Shown here: positions 1 to 9,038 of the stretch, piece after piece | Position numbering within the stretch: position 1 is the first letter of the stretch | Layout: the number at the start of each line of letters is the position of its first letter | Source: an uncultured Mediterranea sp. | GTDB taxonomy: Bacteria; Bacteroidota; Bacteroidia; Bacteroidales; Bacteroidaceae | Length of the DNA stretch: 64,000 nt | Direction: 5' to 3' | NCBI RefSeq assembly: GCF_902493215.1 | Contig: NZ_CABUOL010000003.1 | Coordinates: 1-64,000, forward strand | Program-made: the position numbers and the translations under genes | Notes under the pieces: generated by a model | The model's database searches: none | What the model was told of the DNA's origin: nothing | The model's input: only the letters and a program-made list of their open reading frames with translations

Positions 1-25
1 ATATATTTTGCGGGCGCGCGCGAAA

Positions 26-157
26 GGAAAACGATGATTTAAGGAAGGGAAAACGGTGATTTACGGACGGAAAAAGGATGTGCACAAGAAAAAGAAAAGA
101 TGTACAGGAGAAGAGGACAGGATGTACACACGCTAACAAGAGAATATGGAAAGGCTA
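26..157. repeat. 22-bp-period degenerate tandem array (array 1)
   Basis: Six consecutive 22-bp units can be laid under each other from base 26. Units 1 and 2 share GGAAAACGRTGATTTA. Units 3 to 5 share a GATGTGCAC or GATGTACA core at 77, 99 and 121, and the cores contain small palindromes (TGTGCACA, TGTACA). The sixth unit is weak. The array begins about 40 bp beyond the stop codon of the AraC gene on the minus strand, so it would lie in that gene's 3' untranslated region. It resembles the other four arrays in period, but its palindromes are the poorest of the set. No gene is visible in bases 1-197. Confidence 0.6.
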
Positions 158-197
158 AATGTCACATCATAACCATCCCTATTTCACACATAAAAAG

Positions 198-1049
198 TCA
201 ATGGCATGTACGCCTGTATTCCTGAGGAGTGGTTCCAACCAGCTTCTTAAACAGACGATTAAAATAAGAATAATCATCAAACCCCATTGTAAAAGCGACA
301 TTTTTCACAGAAGAATCTTCTGTTAATAAAAGGAACTGAGCCTTTTCTATTTTCTTTTGATTGATATAATGCAAAGGTGTTACCCCCATTTCATGCTTGA
401 ACAGACGTATAAAATGATCTTTTGAAAGACAAACTTGATCAGCCAAAAGGCTCAAATTAATATTTTCATAGATATGCTCACGTACATAGGATAAAACATC
501 CTCTATACGCTTATCACGGCAACTGCATTTTTGTTGAGCCTGCCTCACAAAACGAGATACCAACAAAAATACAATTCCTCTCGACTCTAGTTTATCGCAA
601 AAAGCTCTTTGCTTGTTTTTTAATATATTTTTTATCAAGGTAGGCTCATTATCATATGCAGTAGGATCAGATTGCGGTAACTTCATATCCGGATTGATTT
701 CACACAACCGAGTAACAAGTCGTAAATCGACCTCAGTGGCAGGAATTTCAAACGGGAGCTCCCATTCGGCAAATACATCTTGATGAGATTCCTCATAAAT
801 ATGGAGATAATAATGGCAAAAGGAAGAGTCGCAAATGTAACTATGCGGGACAAAAGCCGGTATGAGATACAGATGATTAAGTTTCAGCAGGAATGTCCCA
901 GCCGGCAATTCAACTTTTGCAGTGCCTTCCGTCACATAATACAACCGCATAAAAGGACTATTTACATTCTTCCAATTCCAATCTGCATCATGGATAGCCA
1001 ATCCGACATTCAACAACAAAAGATGCAATTCTTCTAAAGGTAAACTCAT
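198..1049 (-). CDS. AraC-family transcriptional regulator of the PUL
   Basis: This 283-residue protein has an N-terminal cupin-like sensor region (about residues 15-110) and a C-terminal AraC/XylS DNA-binding domain (about 180-281). The second half carries two helix-turn-helix motifs, around SLLADQVCLSKDHFIRLFK and VKNVAFTMGFDDYSYFNRLFK, and ends with the family's typical GTTPQEYRR. It has no signal peptide and no sensor-kinase parts, so it is a one-component cytoplasmic regulator. It is transcribed divergently from susC and is the only regulator beside the locus, so it probably activates the PUL when it binds a sugar released from the target glycan. The inducer is not predictable. Function is certain at family level; the target is inferred from position. 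Confidence 0.92.
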   Translation of the reverse strand: MSLPLEELHLLLLNVGLAIHDADWNWKNVNSPFMRLYYVTEGTAKVELPAGTFLLKLNHLYLIPAFVPHSYICDSSFCHYYLHIYEESHQDVFAEWELPFEIPATEVDLRLVTRLCEINPDMKLPQSDPTAYDNEPTLIKNILKNKQRAFCDKLESRGIVFLLVSRFVRQAQQKCSCRDKRIEDVLSYVREHIYENINLSLLADQVCLSKDHFIRLFKHEMGVTPLHYINQKKIEKAQFLLLTEDSSVKNVAFTMGFDDYSYFNRLFKKLVGTTPQEYRRTCH

Positions 1050-1078
1050 CGATTTATTTTAAATTATATATTATAATA

Positions 1079-1109
1079 CAAAACTATCATTTAAAATTGT
1101 ATTAGCAAA
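1079..1109 (-). promoter_or_regulatory. Promoter of the AraC gene
   Basis: Read on the minus strand, a -7 box TAGTTTTG (1079-1086, consensus TAnnTTTG) is preceded by a -33 TTTG (1106-1109) at 19-bp spacing. This is the usual Bacteroides sigma-ABfr arrangement, about 30 bp upstream of the start codon. Confidence 0.65.
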
Positions 1110-1159
1110 ACAAAATCGATAAAAATAAACAGCATGTCGATATTGTCCACTATCTACAA

Positions 1160-1174
1160 ATGCAACAATTGCAT
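1160..1174. promoter_or_regulatory. Perfect inverted repeat in the araC-susC divergent region
   Basis: ATGCAA-CAA-TTGCAT is a perfect 6-bp inverted repeat with a 3-bp centre. It lies 60 bp upstream of the susC -7 box and about 50 bp upstream of the araC -33 box. The site is well placed to be an operator, but AraC-type proteins usually bind direct repeats, so the assignment is speculative. Confidence 0.35.
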
Positions 1175-1234
1175 CATATCGTTTTTTTCACATCAGAAGC
1201 CGAAAATATTCTATTTTTTATAACTAAAACCCCA

Positions 1235-1242
1235 TAATTTTG
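1235..1242 (+). promoter_or_regulatory. Putative -7 box of the PUL operon (susC promoter)
   Basis: TAATTTTG matches the Bacteroides -7 consensus TAnnTTTG. A T-run lies where the -33 box should be, but no TTTG is present, which fits a promoter that needs an activator. It implies a leader of about 155 nt before the susC start at 1405. The remainder of 1050-1404 is AT-rich and shows no gene. Confidence 0.6.
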
Positions 1243-1404
1243 CATTCGTTAATTAAGAGAGAGAGTAAAATAAAGTAAAAACTAATAAAATTACGCCTAT
1301 GAGAAAAAGCACATAAATAAGAATAACGCTTACTACAATAGTAGCAGAAGCAAGGACAGAATTGTATAACATGAATTAACCAAACAACAAATCAATACCA
1401 ATTT

Positions 1405-4400
1405 ATGAATGAGCATTTGAAACATAGAATGTTAAAACTTATAGGGCTTGGTGCATTGTGTTTGACGGTAAGTACAGAAATGAGTTACGCTGCCGATACA
1501 AATTCTAAAAAGGCTGAGACATCCACAGTAGCTAGCCTAAGCCCGCAACAATCCAAAAAAATCAAAGTACAGGGAACCGTTACCGATAAATATGACCAAT
1601 CACCCATTATCGGTGCAAACGTAGTGGTACTGGGTAAAGGAAAAGGTGTCATTACCGACCCTGACGGTGTATATGAAATTACCGTAAACGAAGGAGATTC
1701 TTTGGAGTTTTCTTTCATCGGTTATCAAAAACAAGTTATCAGAGTCAATAAGAAAGTTATCAATGTGATGTTGGAGGAACAAACCCAAATGTTGGAAGAA
1801 GCGGTCATTGTAGCTTTCGGTAAACAGAAAAAGGAAAGCGTCGTTTCTTCTATCTCAACGTTGGATACCCGACAGTTGAAAGTTCCGTCCAGTAACTTGA
1901 CCACTGCATTGTCCGGTAAAATTGCAGGTTTGGTAGCCTATCAGACTTCGGGTGCGCCGGGTGAAGACAATGCACAATTCTTCGTACGAAGCGTTACCTC
2001 ATTCGGTAGCGGATTGGTAGAGCCGTTGATTCTTATCGATAACATGCAGGCCACTTCTACCGACCTGGCACGACTGAGCCCTGATGACTTGGCCAGCTTC
2101 TCTATCTTAAAGGATGCTTCCGCTACAGCATTGTACGGTGCCAGAGGAGCCAATGGTGTAGTACTGGTCACGACTAAAGAAGGAAACCAAGGAAAAGCAA
2201 AAGTATCAGTACGTGTAGAATCTTCTCTCTCCACTCCTACTTGCGACGTGGATATCGCCGATCCTGTCAAGTTCATGGAATACTCCAATATTGCCAGCAT
2301 GACACGCCACGACAAGATTACATACGAACAGAGTAAAATTGACAACACACGAAATCCCAACAGAAACCCGTATGTATATCCGGCAGTCGACTGGAGAAAG
2401 GAGTTAACAAGAAACCATGCATTCAACCAGCGTGCCAATATCAACATTTCCGGTGGTGGTAACGTCGTTACGTATTATTTGGCCGGCTCCGTATCGAGAG
2501 ATAATGGCATCCTGGAAGTTGACCCTGTCAATCCGTTCAACACTAACATCAAGTTCAACAAATACACGTTACGTTCGAACGTCAATTTGAAACTGACCAA
2601 AACGACGGAGGCAAAAGTCAGAATGAACGCCGGTTTCGATAATTACACAGGACCGATAGGTGAATACGGTAGTGGTGGTACAAACACCTACGGCAAATGC
2701 TTGCTTGCCAATCCCGTTTTATTCCCAATGGCTTACCAACCGGATGCACAAACCCAATATTTGGATCGAAGAGTATTGTTCGGTAACTATTCCGGCAACA
2801 AATTTGGAGAAGGCTCTCCTACATATATCAATCCTTATGCCGACTTGATGAGAGGATATCAGGACGTAAGGAAAAGTAACTTCGCAGCCCAAATGGAACT
2901 TCATCAGGACCTCAAATTCATCACCAAGGGATTGAAGGCCAGATTAATCGGCAACGTTACACGCTATTCAGGTTTTGATATACAACGTTCTTATAAACCA
3001 TTTTATTATCAATACATACAAGGTACCTACGACCCCACTAATACTCAGTTCCCATACGAACTGTCGGCATTAAATCCGGAAGGTGGCTCTGACTTTATCG
3101 AATATACCGCCGGCAGTAAAGACGTAAGCACACGCTTATATGGTGAAGGTTCCATCATGTACGACAATACATTCAATGAGAAGCATGATGTGGGCGGATT
3201 GTTTGTCGCTTCATTCAGTGAAACGATGAATGGCAGTGCCAGCAATCTGGACACCTCCCTTCCTTCACGTAACGTATCTTTCGCCGGCCGTTTCACATAC
3301 GGATTTGACAAGCGCTATTTTACGGAATTCAACTTCGGTATCAACGGTTCGGAACGTTTTGACCCGGCCCACCGATGGGGCTTCTTCCCTTCATTTGGTG
3401 CCGGTTGGCGTATCTCCAACGAAAACTTCTGGTCGGGCATCAGAAAATATGTTCCTTTATTCGTTGTAAGAGCTACCTATGGTCTGACAGGAAACGATGT
3501 GATTATTGAAAACGATGACCGTTTCTTCTTTACGTCCAATGTTGATTTGAACGGTCCTGCTGCCGGGTATTTTGGTTCGAACCCGGATCAAACATTTACA
3601 CGACCGACCATTGTAGTTGGCAGATACGCAAATCCCGATATCACTTGGGAAGTTTCATACAAAACCAACCTGGCTATTGAATTGGGTTTCTTTGACGAGG
3701 ACCTGAAACTGCAAGCTGAATTTTACAAAGAACGCCGAACCAACATTGTACAAGAAAGACCAGATATCCCTTCCATCATGGGATTAACCAAAGAAGTCAG
3801 AACCAATTATGGTGAAGCAGAAGGTAAAGGTATTGACTTGACATTGAATTTCAACAAATCGTTCAGAAATTCGTTGTGGTATATCATTCGCGGTAATTTC
3901 ACGTATGGCACTTCCAAAATTACCAAATATGAAGAATTAGACTATTCAGGAATAGCCCCCTGGTTGTCGACAGTAGGACGAAAAGTAGGACAAAGCTTGG
4001 GATATGTGGCCGAACGTCTGTTTATTGATGATATGGAGGTCGAAAACTCTCCTGTACAACAGGTTAGCAACCTGGGAGGTATTTATCAGGCCGGCGATAT
4101 CAAGTACCGCGACATCAATGGTGACGGTATCATCAACAGTTACGACAGGGTTCCCATGGGTTATCCAACCACTCCTGAAATTCAATACGGATTTGGTGCG
4201 TCAATCGGCTACAAGAATTTTGACTGTTCCTTCTTCTTCCAGGGACAATCCCACTACTCCTTCTTCCTCGATGCGGAAAACATGGCTCCTTTTGTCGAAG
4301 TTTACAAGAACGACATGAAAGGTAACCGTGCCATGCTGAACTTTATTGCAGAAAATTGCTGGACAGAAGAAAACAGAAATCCCTATGCCAAATGGCCCCG

Positions 4401-4677
4401 CCTGTCACCCGATACCGGTAATGGTGCCTACGGAAACAATAACAACTTCGTGGCAAGCAGTTATTGGTTACGCAATCTGGACTATCTCCGATTGAAATCC
4501 GTGGAATTGGGATACACGTTCCCCGACTTCAAGGGAATCAGTGTCAGACTCTACATGAGTGGTTCAAACTTGCTGACTTTTTCAAGCTTCAAAATGTGGG
4601 ACCCGGAAATGGGAGGAAACGGTCTGGCTTATCCGCTACAGCGAGTTTACAACATGGGACTGTTAGTCAATTTTTAA
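1405..4677 (+). CDS. SusC-family TonB-dependent outer-membrane glycan transporter
   Basis: This 1090-residue protein carries an N-terminal signal sequence, a carboxypeptidase-regulatory-like beta domain (about residues 53-135, GTVTDKYDQSPIIGANV), a plug domain with the SusC-type stretch LLIDNMQ...LKDASATALYGARGANGVVLV, and a long C-terminal 22-strand barrel ending in aromatic F. SusC proteins pair with a SusD lid to import oligosaccharides across the outer membrane, powered by TonB. It is first in the operon, and susD begins 18 bp downstream. Length and domain order are normal. Ligand specificity cannot be read from sequence; the downstream enzymes suggest a fucosylated, GlcNAc-containing host-type glycan. 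Confidence 0.97.
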   Translation: MNEHLKHRMLKLIGLGALCLTVSTEMSYAADTNSKKAETSTVASLSPQQSKKIKVQGTVTDKYDQSPIIGANVVVLGKGKGVITDPDGVYEITVNEGDSLEFSFIGYQKQVIRVNKKVINVMLEEQTQMLEEAVIVAFGKQKKESVVSSISTLDTRQLKVPSSNLTTALSGKIAGLVAYQTSGAPGEDNAQFFVRSVTSFGSGLVEPLILIDNMQATSTDLARLSPDDLASFSILKDASATALYGARGANGVVLVTTKEGNQGKAKVSVRVESSLSTPTCDVDIADPVKFMEYSNIASMTRHDKITYEQSKIDNTRNPNRNPYVYPAVDWRKELTRNHAFNQRANINISGGGNVVTYYLAGSVSRDNGILEVDPVNPFNTNIKFNKYTLRSNVNLKLTKTTEAKVRMNAGFDNYTGPIGEYGSGGTNTYGKCLLANPVLFPMAYQPDAQTQYLDRRVLFGNYSGNKFGEGSPTYINPYADLMRGYQDVRKSNFAAQMELHQDLKFITKGLKARLIGNVTRYSGFDIQRSYKPFYYQYIQGTYDPTNTQFPYELSALNPEGGSDFIEYTAGSKDVSTRLYGEGSIMYDNTFNEKHDVGGLFVASFSETMNGSASNLDTSLPSRNVSFAGRFTYGFDKRYFTEFNFGINGSERFDPAHRWGFFPSFGAGWRISNENFWSGIRKYVPLFVVRATYGLTGNDVIIENDDRFFFTSNVDLNGPAAGYFGSNPDQTFTRPTIVVGRYANPDITWEVSYKTNLAIELGFFDEDLKLQAEFYKERRTNIVQERPDIPSIMGLTKEVRTNYGEAEGKGIDLTLNFNKSFRNSLWYIIRGNFTYGTSKITKYEELDYSGIAPWLSTVGRKVGQSLGYVAERLFIDDMEVENSPVQQVSNLGGIYQAGDIKYRDINGDGIINSYDRVPMGYPTTPEIQYGFGASIGYKNFDCSFFFQGQSHYSFFLDAENMAPFVEVYKNDMKGNRAMLNFIAENCWTEENRNPYAKWPRLSPDTGNGAYGNNNNFVASSYWLRNLDYLRLKSVELGYTFPDFKGISVRLYMSGSNLLTFSSFKMWDPEMGGNGLAYPLQRVYNMGLLVNF

Positions 4678-4695
4678 TCATTAAGAATACCGAAT

Positions 4696-6684
4696 ATGAA
4701 AAAAATATTTTATTTGATACTCCTTTTTGCGCTGTCAGGATGTAACAATCTGCTGGACATTTTGCCCGACGACAAGCCAGAATTGGACGATGCGTTCATC
4801 AATGAATACAATACGGAAAAATATCTATTTACCTGTTACAAGCATATACCTTCGTATGCCGATCCGAACAACACGCTGGGTCTGACAGGAGGAGGTGAAA
4901 TCATGTACCACGAACAGGACAAAACGAAGACAATGAGTGGTGGAATGCCTGCTCCCATGAAAGCCTTTTTCATGGGGAACAAGGCCGACAGCCCCTATAT
5001 GAATTTCTGGGACGGTTATGGGCTTTGGCAGGGTATCAGACACTGCAACGTCTTTCTGGAAAAAGTTCCATTGGAAAATGGTGGTCCCAAAGACTTGAGT
5101 GAAAAGAAAAGGAATCTGTGGATGGCTGAAGTACGGGCATTACGTGCATTCTACCATTTCTACCTGTTCCGTCTTTATGGCCCCATTCCCATCATGGATT
5201 ATGCCATCCCCATCTCTGCAGAAGAGGAAGATTTGCAAATCTACCGTAACACAACGGATGAGGTAGTCAATTTCATTGTGACAGAACTCGACAAAGCCAT
5301 CGAATTTTTACCTGAACGAGCCGAAATGGACCAATCAACAGAATTCGGTCGTTTCAACAAGACGATAGCACGCTGTATCAAAGCCAAAGCATTGGTATTG
5401 GCTGCCAGTCCATTGTTCAACAACAACTATTACAAAGGTTACAAAGACAATCGGGGCATCGAACTGTTCCCGGAAGGGGACAGCCAAGCCAGATGGCAGG
5501 CAGCCCTTCAAGCTTGCGACGATGCATGCCGGTCGGCTGAAGCGGACGGAAACATTATTCTCATAACGCAAGATGCAGGAGGTAATGCCATAACAGGTAC
5601 CCACATCGGAAATATCAATGATACCATCAAAGCTATGGTCAGCTTACGCCAGGCAGTAACAGAACCTTGGAATATGGAAATCATTTGGGCTCTGAATCAA
5701 AATATGCGTACCCTCCAGATGTACTCATCCATGATCAGTAATTCTGAATGGTCCCAATCACTCGGTGCCGACCAAGATGAATTAGGAATACGCCATGCAC
5801 CGACGATGAACTTTACGGAACTTTTCTATTCATCCAACGGATTGCCCATCGAGGAAGACAATGACTGGAGCCAGAACGGATGGTACATCAACCGATATAA
5901 GGTTCAGGATGTAGATGCGGAACACAGCAAATATTTCATCAAAAAAGGATATCGTACAGCCATCCTTCACTTTAACCGTTCATTGCGTTTTTATGCTTCT
6001 GTAAGCTTTGACGGAGGTTTGTGGGAAGGACGTCTGAAATCGCTTGAAAAGACCGATTTCGCCCAGTTCTGGTCTGGCAAAGGATGTGGTGAGAGAAACT
6101 ACGGTTCTTATGGAGCCTTCTCTACTACCGGTTATCTGACTAAGAAACTGGTACATTTGAAATCGAAGTATACTGATGAGAAAATTGACTTTATGGATGA
6201 GCATACTTCTTTCCCCGTAATTCGTTTGGCTGATATGTACCTGTTGCTCGCCGAGGCATTGAATGAAGTGGGCGGACCTGGACAGACCGACTCAAAAGGA
6301 AAAACTGCGGCAGACTACTTGGACGAGATTCGTGCCCGTTCCGGCATGAAGGGCGTAGTGGAAAGTTATCAAAAACATGCCAAACCTGAATTCAGGAACA
6401 AGCCTGCCAGCCAGGAAGGTATGCGGGAAATTATCCGCCGCGAACGCATCAATGAATTGGCCTTTGAAGGTTCTTTCTATTATGACGTCAGAAGATGGCT
6501 GATGGGAGAAAATTTCCTGAGCCAACCCACCAAAGGATGGAATTACAAAGGAGTGAACGAGGTAGAGTTCTATACCCCAATCATTTTGGCACAGCCCAAG
6601 TTCACCATGCGAGATTACCTGATGCCAATCCGTACCGCAACCCTTTTACAAGACAAAAATCTGGTACAGAATCCAGGATGGTAA
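4696..6684 (+). CDS. SusD/RagB-family glycan-binding outer-membrane lipoprotein
   Basis: This 662-residue protein has a lipoprotein signal whose lipobox ends at Cys16 (ALSGC). An N-terminal SusD-like region with the tetratricopeptide scaffold follows, including WMAEVRALRAFYHFYLFRLYGPIP. A C-terminal RagB/SusD domain contains the conserved DMYLLLAEALNEVGG and ERINELAFEGSFYYDVRRW. SusD homologues sit on the cell surface as a hinged lid over the SusC barrel and capture the oligosaccharide. It is 18 bp downstream of susC and surely translated with it. Proteins of 600 or more residues belong to the larger SusD subgroup. Confidence 0.96.
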   Translation: MKKIFYLILLFALSGCNNLLDILPDDKPELDDAFINEYNTEKYLFTCYKHIPSYADPNNTLGLTGGGEIMYHEQDKTKTMSGGMPAPMKAFFMGNKADSPYMNFWDGYGLWQGIRHCNVFLEKVPLENGGPKDLSEKKRNLWMAEVRALRAFYHFYLFRLYGPIPIMDYAIPISAEEEDLQIYRNTTDEVVNFIVTELDKAIEFLPERAEMDQSTEFGRFNKTIARCIKAKALVLAASPLFNNNYYKGYKDNRGIELFPEGDSQARWQAALQACDDACRSAEADGNIILITQDAGGNAITGTHIGNINDTIKAMVSLRQAVTEPWNMEIIWALNQNMRTLQMYSSMISNSEWSQSLGADQDELGIRHAPTMNFTELFYSSNGLPIEEDNDWSQNGWYINRYKVQDVDAEHSKYFIKKGYRTAILHFNRSLRFYASVSFDGGLWEGRLKSLEKTDFAQFWSGKGCGERNYGSYGAFSTTGYLTKKLVHLKSKYTDEKIDFMDEHTSFPVIRLADMYLLLAEALNEVGGPGQTDSKGKTAADYLDEIRARSGMKGVVESYQKHAKPEFRNKPASQEGMREIIRRERINELAFEGSFYYDVRRWLMGENFLSQPTKGWNYKGVNEVEFYTPIILAQPKFTMRDYLMPIRTATLLQDKNLVQNPGW

Positions 6685-6706
6685 CAATGATTGTATGATT
6701 TAACAA

Positions 6707-8077
6707 ATGAATACTATGTATAAAAGATTTAAGCAAACAATAGCATTGACAGGCACGTTGCTGTTAACTGCCTGCTCACAAAGTTATGATGGCTTGGAAG
6801 TAATCCAGACTGATAATATTCCTCCCCAAAAACTGACTATAACCGAAGTGGTACCCAAACCTGGTGCATTGGAGATTCACTACGAATTGTCGAAACAGGA
6901 CAAGGATGTAGCCCAAATTGTGGCTTCGTATACCAAAAATGGAGAAAAGAAGGAGTTTAATACATCACGTTACGTGTCGAGTATTCTAGTGGAAGGTTTT
7001 ATGGGACCGGCTGAACAAACCGTAGACTTACAGGTTGTTGACAACAGTGGTAATACATCAGAAATCACTCAAGTGAAGGCTACGCCTCTCAAATCTCCCG
7101 TAGAAGAAGCCTTCGAAGCACTCCATGCAGAACAGGCTTTTGGTGGTGTCCGGCTTTCTTGGAAAAATACGAGTGGAGATTTCCTGACGATTCATGTATT
7201 GACCAATGATACACTCCAGATTAAAGGAGATACGGTTTTTATAGAAGACCCCAGTAAAATAATCTATACACGTGATACCGTTGCGGCCAATACATTTACC
7301 TACATCCGTAACTATCCGCCTGTAGAGCAGAAATTCGGTTTCTCCATTACCGACAAATGGGGCAACCGAACAGATACATTGGTAGCTATGATTACTCCGA
7401 TTCGAGAAGATCATGTAGAATCTAATCAGATTAGAGTGATTGAAGAATTCGGATATGAGTATACAAACGGTAAAACCAAGGATTACGATCAATATGGATT
7501 CCTGGATGCAGAAAAAACGTTCCAGAAAGACTCTCCTTTCTATGCAGGATGGGCCGGTCCGGCAACTCTGTTCAATGGTTATGTAGGTCCTGCAGGTGAA
7601 TTCTATTGTACCAAGTTTACCAAAAACTACAACGATGCCGACCCTGACAATGACGAACTTGTTCAAAGCGCATTCATCAGTTACGACTTACGCTGTGATG
7701 TTCAATTAGGACGTTTCAAGGTCTGGTGGCGTAGTAATGCATGGCAGGGTGGAAACACAAGACGTTGGAGATTTTGGGGAACAACTGATAAAAATCCGGC
7801 TTGGCGTTCTCAGTTCCCCGAAGGATGGGATTTAGTGGGTGAATATCAGGTAAAGGATCCTGTTAATCCCGGTAGTCCCACAGATGAAGAAGTTGAAATG
7901 TGGGTGAATGGAATAGACTTCAATATCAAGGATGACAACCTTAACCCTGATGCAAAAACTGACGCAACCATACGTTACATCAGAATCGAAATGGTAGAAA
8001 GTTTTGACCCGACCCTTCCACAATACACATTCAATGAAATGGAATTCTGGGGAGAAATCGAAAACAAATATTACTAA
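6707..8077 (+). CDS. Surface lipoprotein, DUF4959/DUF5126/DUF5000-type accessory glycan-binding protein
   Basis: This 456-residue protein has a lipobox ending at Cys23 (LLTAC). From residue 30 to about 225 it looks like two fibronectin-like beta domains (PPQKLTITEVVPKPGALEIHYEL and a second starting near ALHAEQAFGGVRLSWKN). The C-terminal part resembles the discoidin-like region of the DUF4959/DUF5000 family. Such proteins follow susD in many Bacteroidota PULs and are thought to be extra surface glycan-binding proteins. No catalytic motif is visible. The start could also be the in-frame ATG three codons later (MYKRF). The domain names are from memory of the family. Confidence 0.8.
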   Translation: MNTMYKRFKQTIALTGTLLLTACSQSYDGLEVIQTDNIPPQKLTITEVVPKPGALEIHYELSKQDKDVAQIVASYTKNGEKKEFNTSRYVSSILVEGFMGPAEQTVDLQVVDNSGNTSEITQVKATPLKSPVEEAFEALHAEQAFGGVRLSWKNTSGDFLTIHVLTNDTLQIKGDTVFIEDPSKIIYTRDTVAANTFTYIRNYPPVEQKFGFSITDKWGNRTDTLVAMITPIREDHVESNQIRVIEEFGYEYTNGKTKDYDQYGFLDAEKTFQKDSPFYAGWAGPATLFNGYVGPAGEFYCTKFTKNYNDADPDNDELVQSAFISYDLRCDVQLGRFKVWWRSNAWQGGNTRRWRFWGTTDKNPAWRSQFPEGWDLVGEYQVKDPVNPGSPTDEEVEMWVNGIDFNIKDDNLNPDAKTDATIRYIRIEMVESFDPTLPQYTFNEMEFWGEIENKYY

Positions 8078-8090
8078 ATCAGATTGGATT

Positions 8091-8128
8091 GGACAGAGGG
8101 AGCTGGTTAATCCTCCCTCTTCCTGTCC
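8091..8128 (+). terminator. Intra-operon hairpin between the two surface lipoprotein genes
   Basis: GGACAG-AGGGAG pairs with CTCCCT-(4-nt bulge)-CTGTCC around a 10-nt loop. No T-run follows, so it is more likely an attenuator or mRNA-stabilising structure than a full terminator. It could reduce expression of the genes downstream of the first four. Confidence 0.45.
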
Positions 8129-8168
8129 AGTCAAACATTACAAACTAAATTGACATAAAAGATTTGTT

Positions 8169-8873
8169 ATGAAAAAATTCATTTACATGTTAGCTGTCGG
8201 ATTGTTATCCATGATGCATTTCATCAGTTGTGACGACACTTCGAACTTTTTGGAACAGTATACCAGCCAAGGACCCATTATTTATGCGGCCAAGGTAGAT
8301 TCCATTTACTGTCAAAGTGGACTTTACCGGGTACGTGTGAACTTGTTCCCAAACTACGACGTCAACCGCGACCATTGTATGTTGAGATGGAACATAACCA
8401 GCGATACACAAGATTCGGCAAAAGTAGTCTACAGTGATGAAAATTACGATTCCGAGTTGAAGTGTTACTATACGATTCTTGATTTATCGGAAGACCAAAT
8501 TCAGGGCAATCTGGAAATCCGCGCGCAAAATTATGATAATTCAGGAAATAAGTCATTGGTAACCACCGGTGGAGCCTACGTATACGGAGACATTTACGTA
8601 TCTTCATTGACCAATGATTTTATAGTGGTAGCCGCCGATGGACAAAGTTTGGTTATCGACCGGAAAATGGGTTCAATCGGTAACTATATCAGTTATGAAC
8701 AGGCCGATGGGACATTTACGAAAGAAGTGTTTGTAGATGAAAACACGTTCCCGTTGGTAAATGCCAAACCAGGAGGAATTGTAAAGACAAAAACCGTATA
8801 CCACATGAAAGAAAGCGATATAGACAAATTACAACCGACCTACTATTTGGAAACAGTAATACCCCAATTTTAA
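8169..8873 (+). CDS. DUF4998-type surface lipoprotein
   Basis: This 234-residue lipoprotein has a lipobox ending at Cys21 (FISC). The mature part is predicted to be all beta, with an N-terminal domain resembling DUF4998 (YCQSGLYRVRVNLFPNYDVNRDHCMLRWN). Proteins of this family are found in PULs next to SusC/SusD and the DUF4959 type, where they are presumed surface glycan-binding or assembly partners. No enzyme motif is seen. It ends the susCD block and is followed by a strong hairpin at 8902-8956. Confidence 0.72.
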   Translation: MKKFIYMLAVGLLSMMHFISCDDTSNFLEQYTSQGPIIYAAKVDSIYCQSGLYRVRVNLFPNYDVNRDHCMLRWNITSDTQDSAKVVYSDENYDSELKCYYTILDLSEDQIQGNLEIRAQNYDNSGNKSLVTTGGAYVYGDIYVSSLTNDFIVVAADGQSLVIDRKMGSIGNYISYEQADGTFTKEVFVDENTFPLVNAKPGGIVKTKTVYHMKESDIDKLQPTYYLETVIPQF

Positions 8874-8901
8874 CGAAAGTCAATAATACAGCTATATAAA
8901 T

Positions 8902-8956
8902 AAGTTACGGACAAGATAGATCATAAAAAATGTTTATGTTTATCTGTCCGTAACTT
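8902..8956 (+). terminator. Hairpin terminator after the SusC/SusD block
   Basis: A perfect 12-bp stem, AAGTTACGGACA paired with TGTCCGTAACTT, encloses an AT-rich loop just after the DUF4998 gene and is followed by TCATTTAAAG. It separates the transport and binding genes from the enzyme genes, and the 165-bp gap is the largest inside the first half of the PUL. A weak second promoter may lie between 8957 and 9038. Confidence 0.65.
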
Positions 8957-9038
8957 TCATTTAAAGAATAAAACGTAATTTTGGGTGGGAGTTATTGAAT
9001 AGACTTATTGTTAGGTATAAATAAGTATCAGTTAGGGC

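Noticed and set aside
1300..1317. Five-codon frame (ATG AGA AAA AGC ACA TAA) in the susC leader
   Set aside because: It is too short and has no strong ribosome-binding site. It could be a leader peptide but nothing else supports it.
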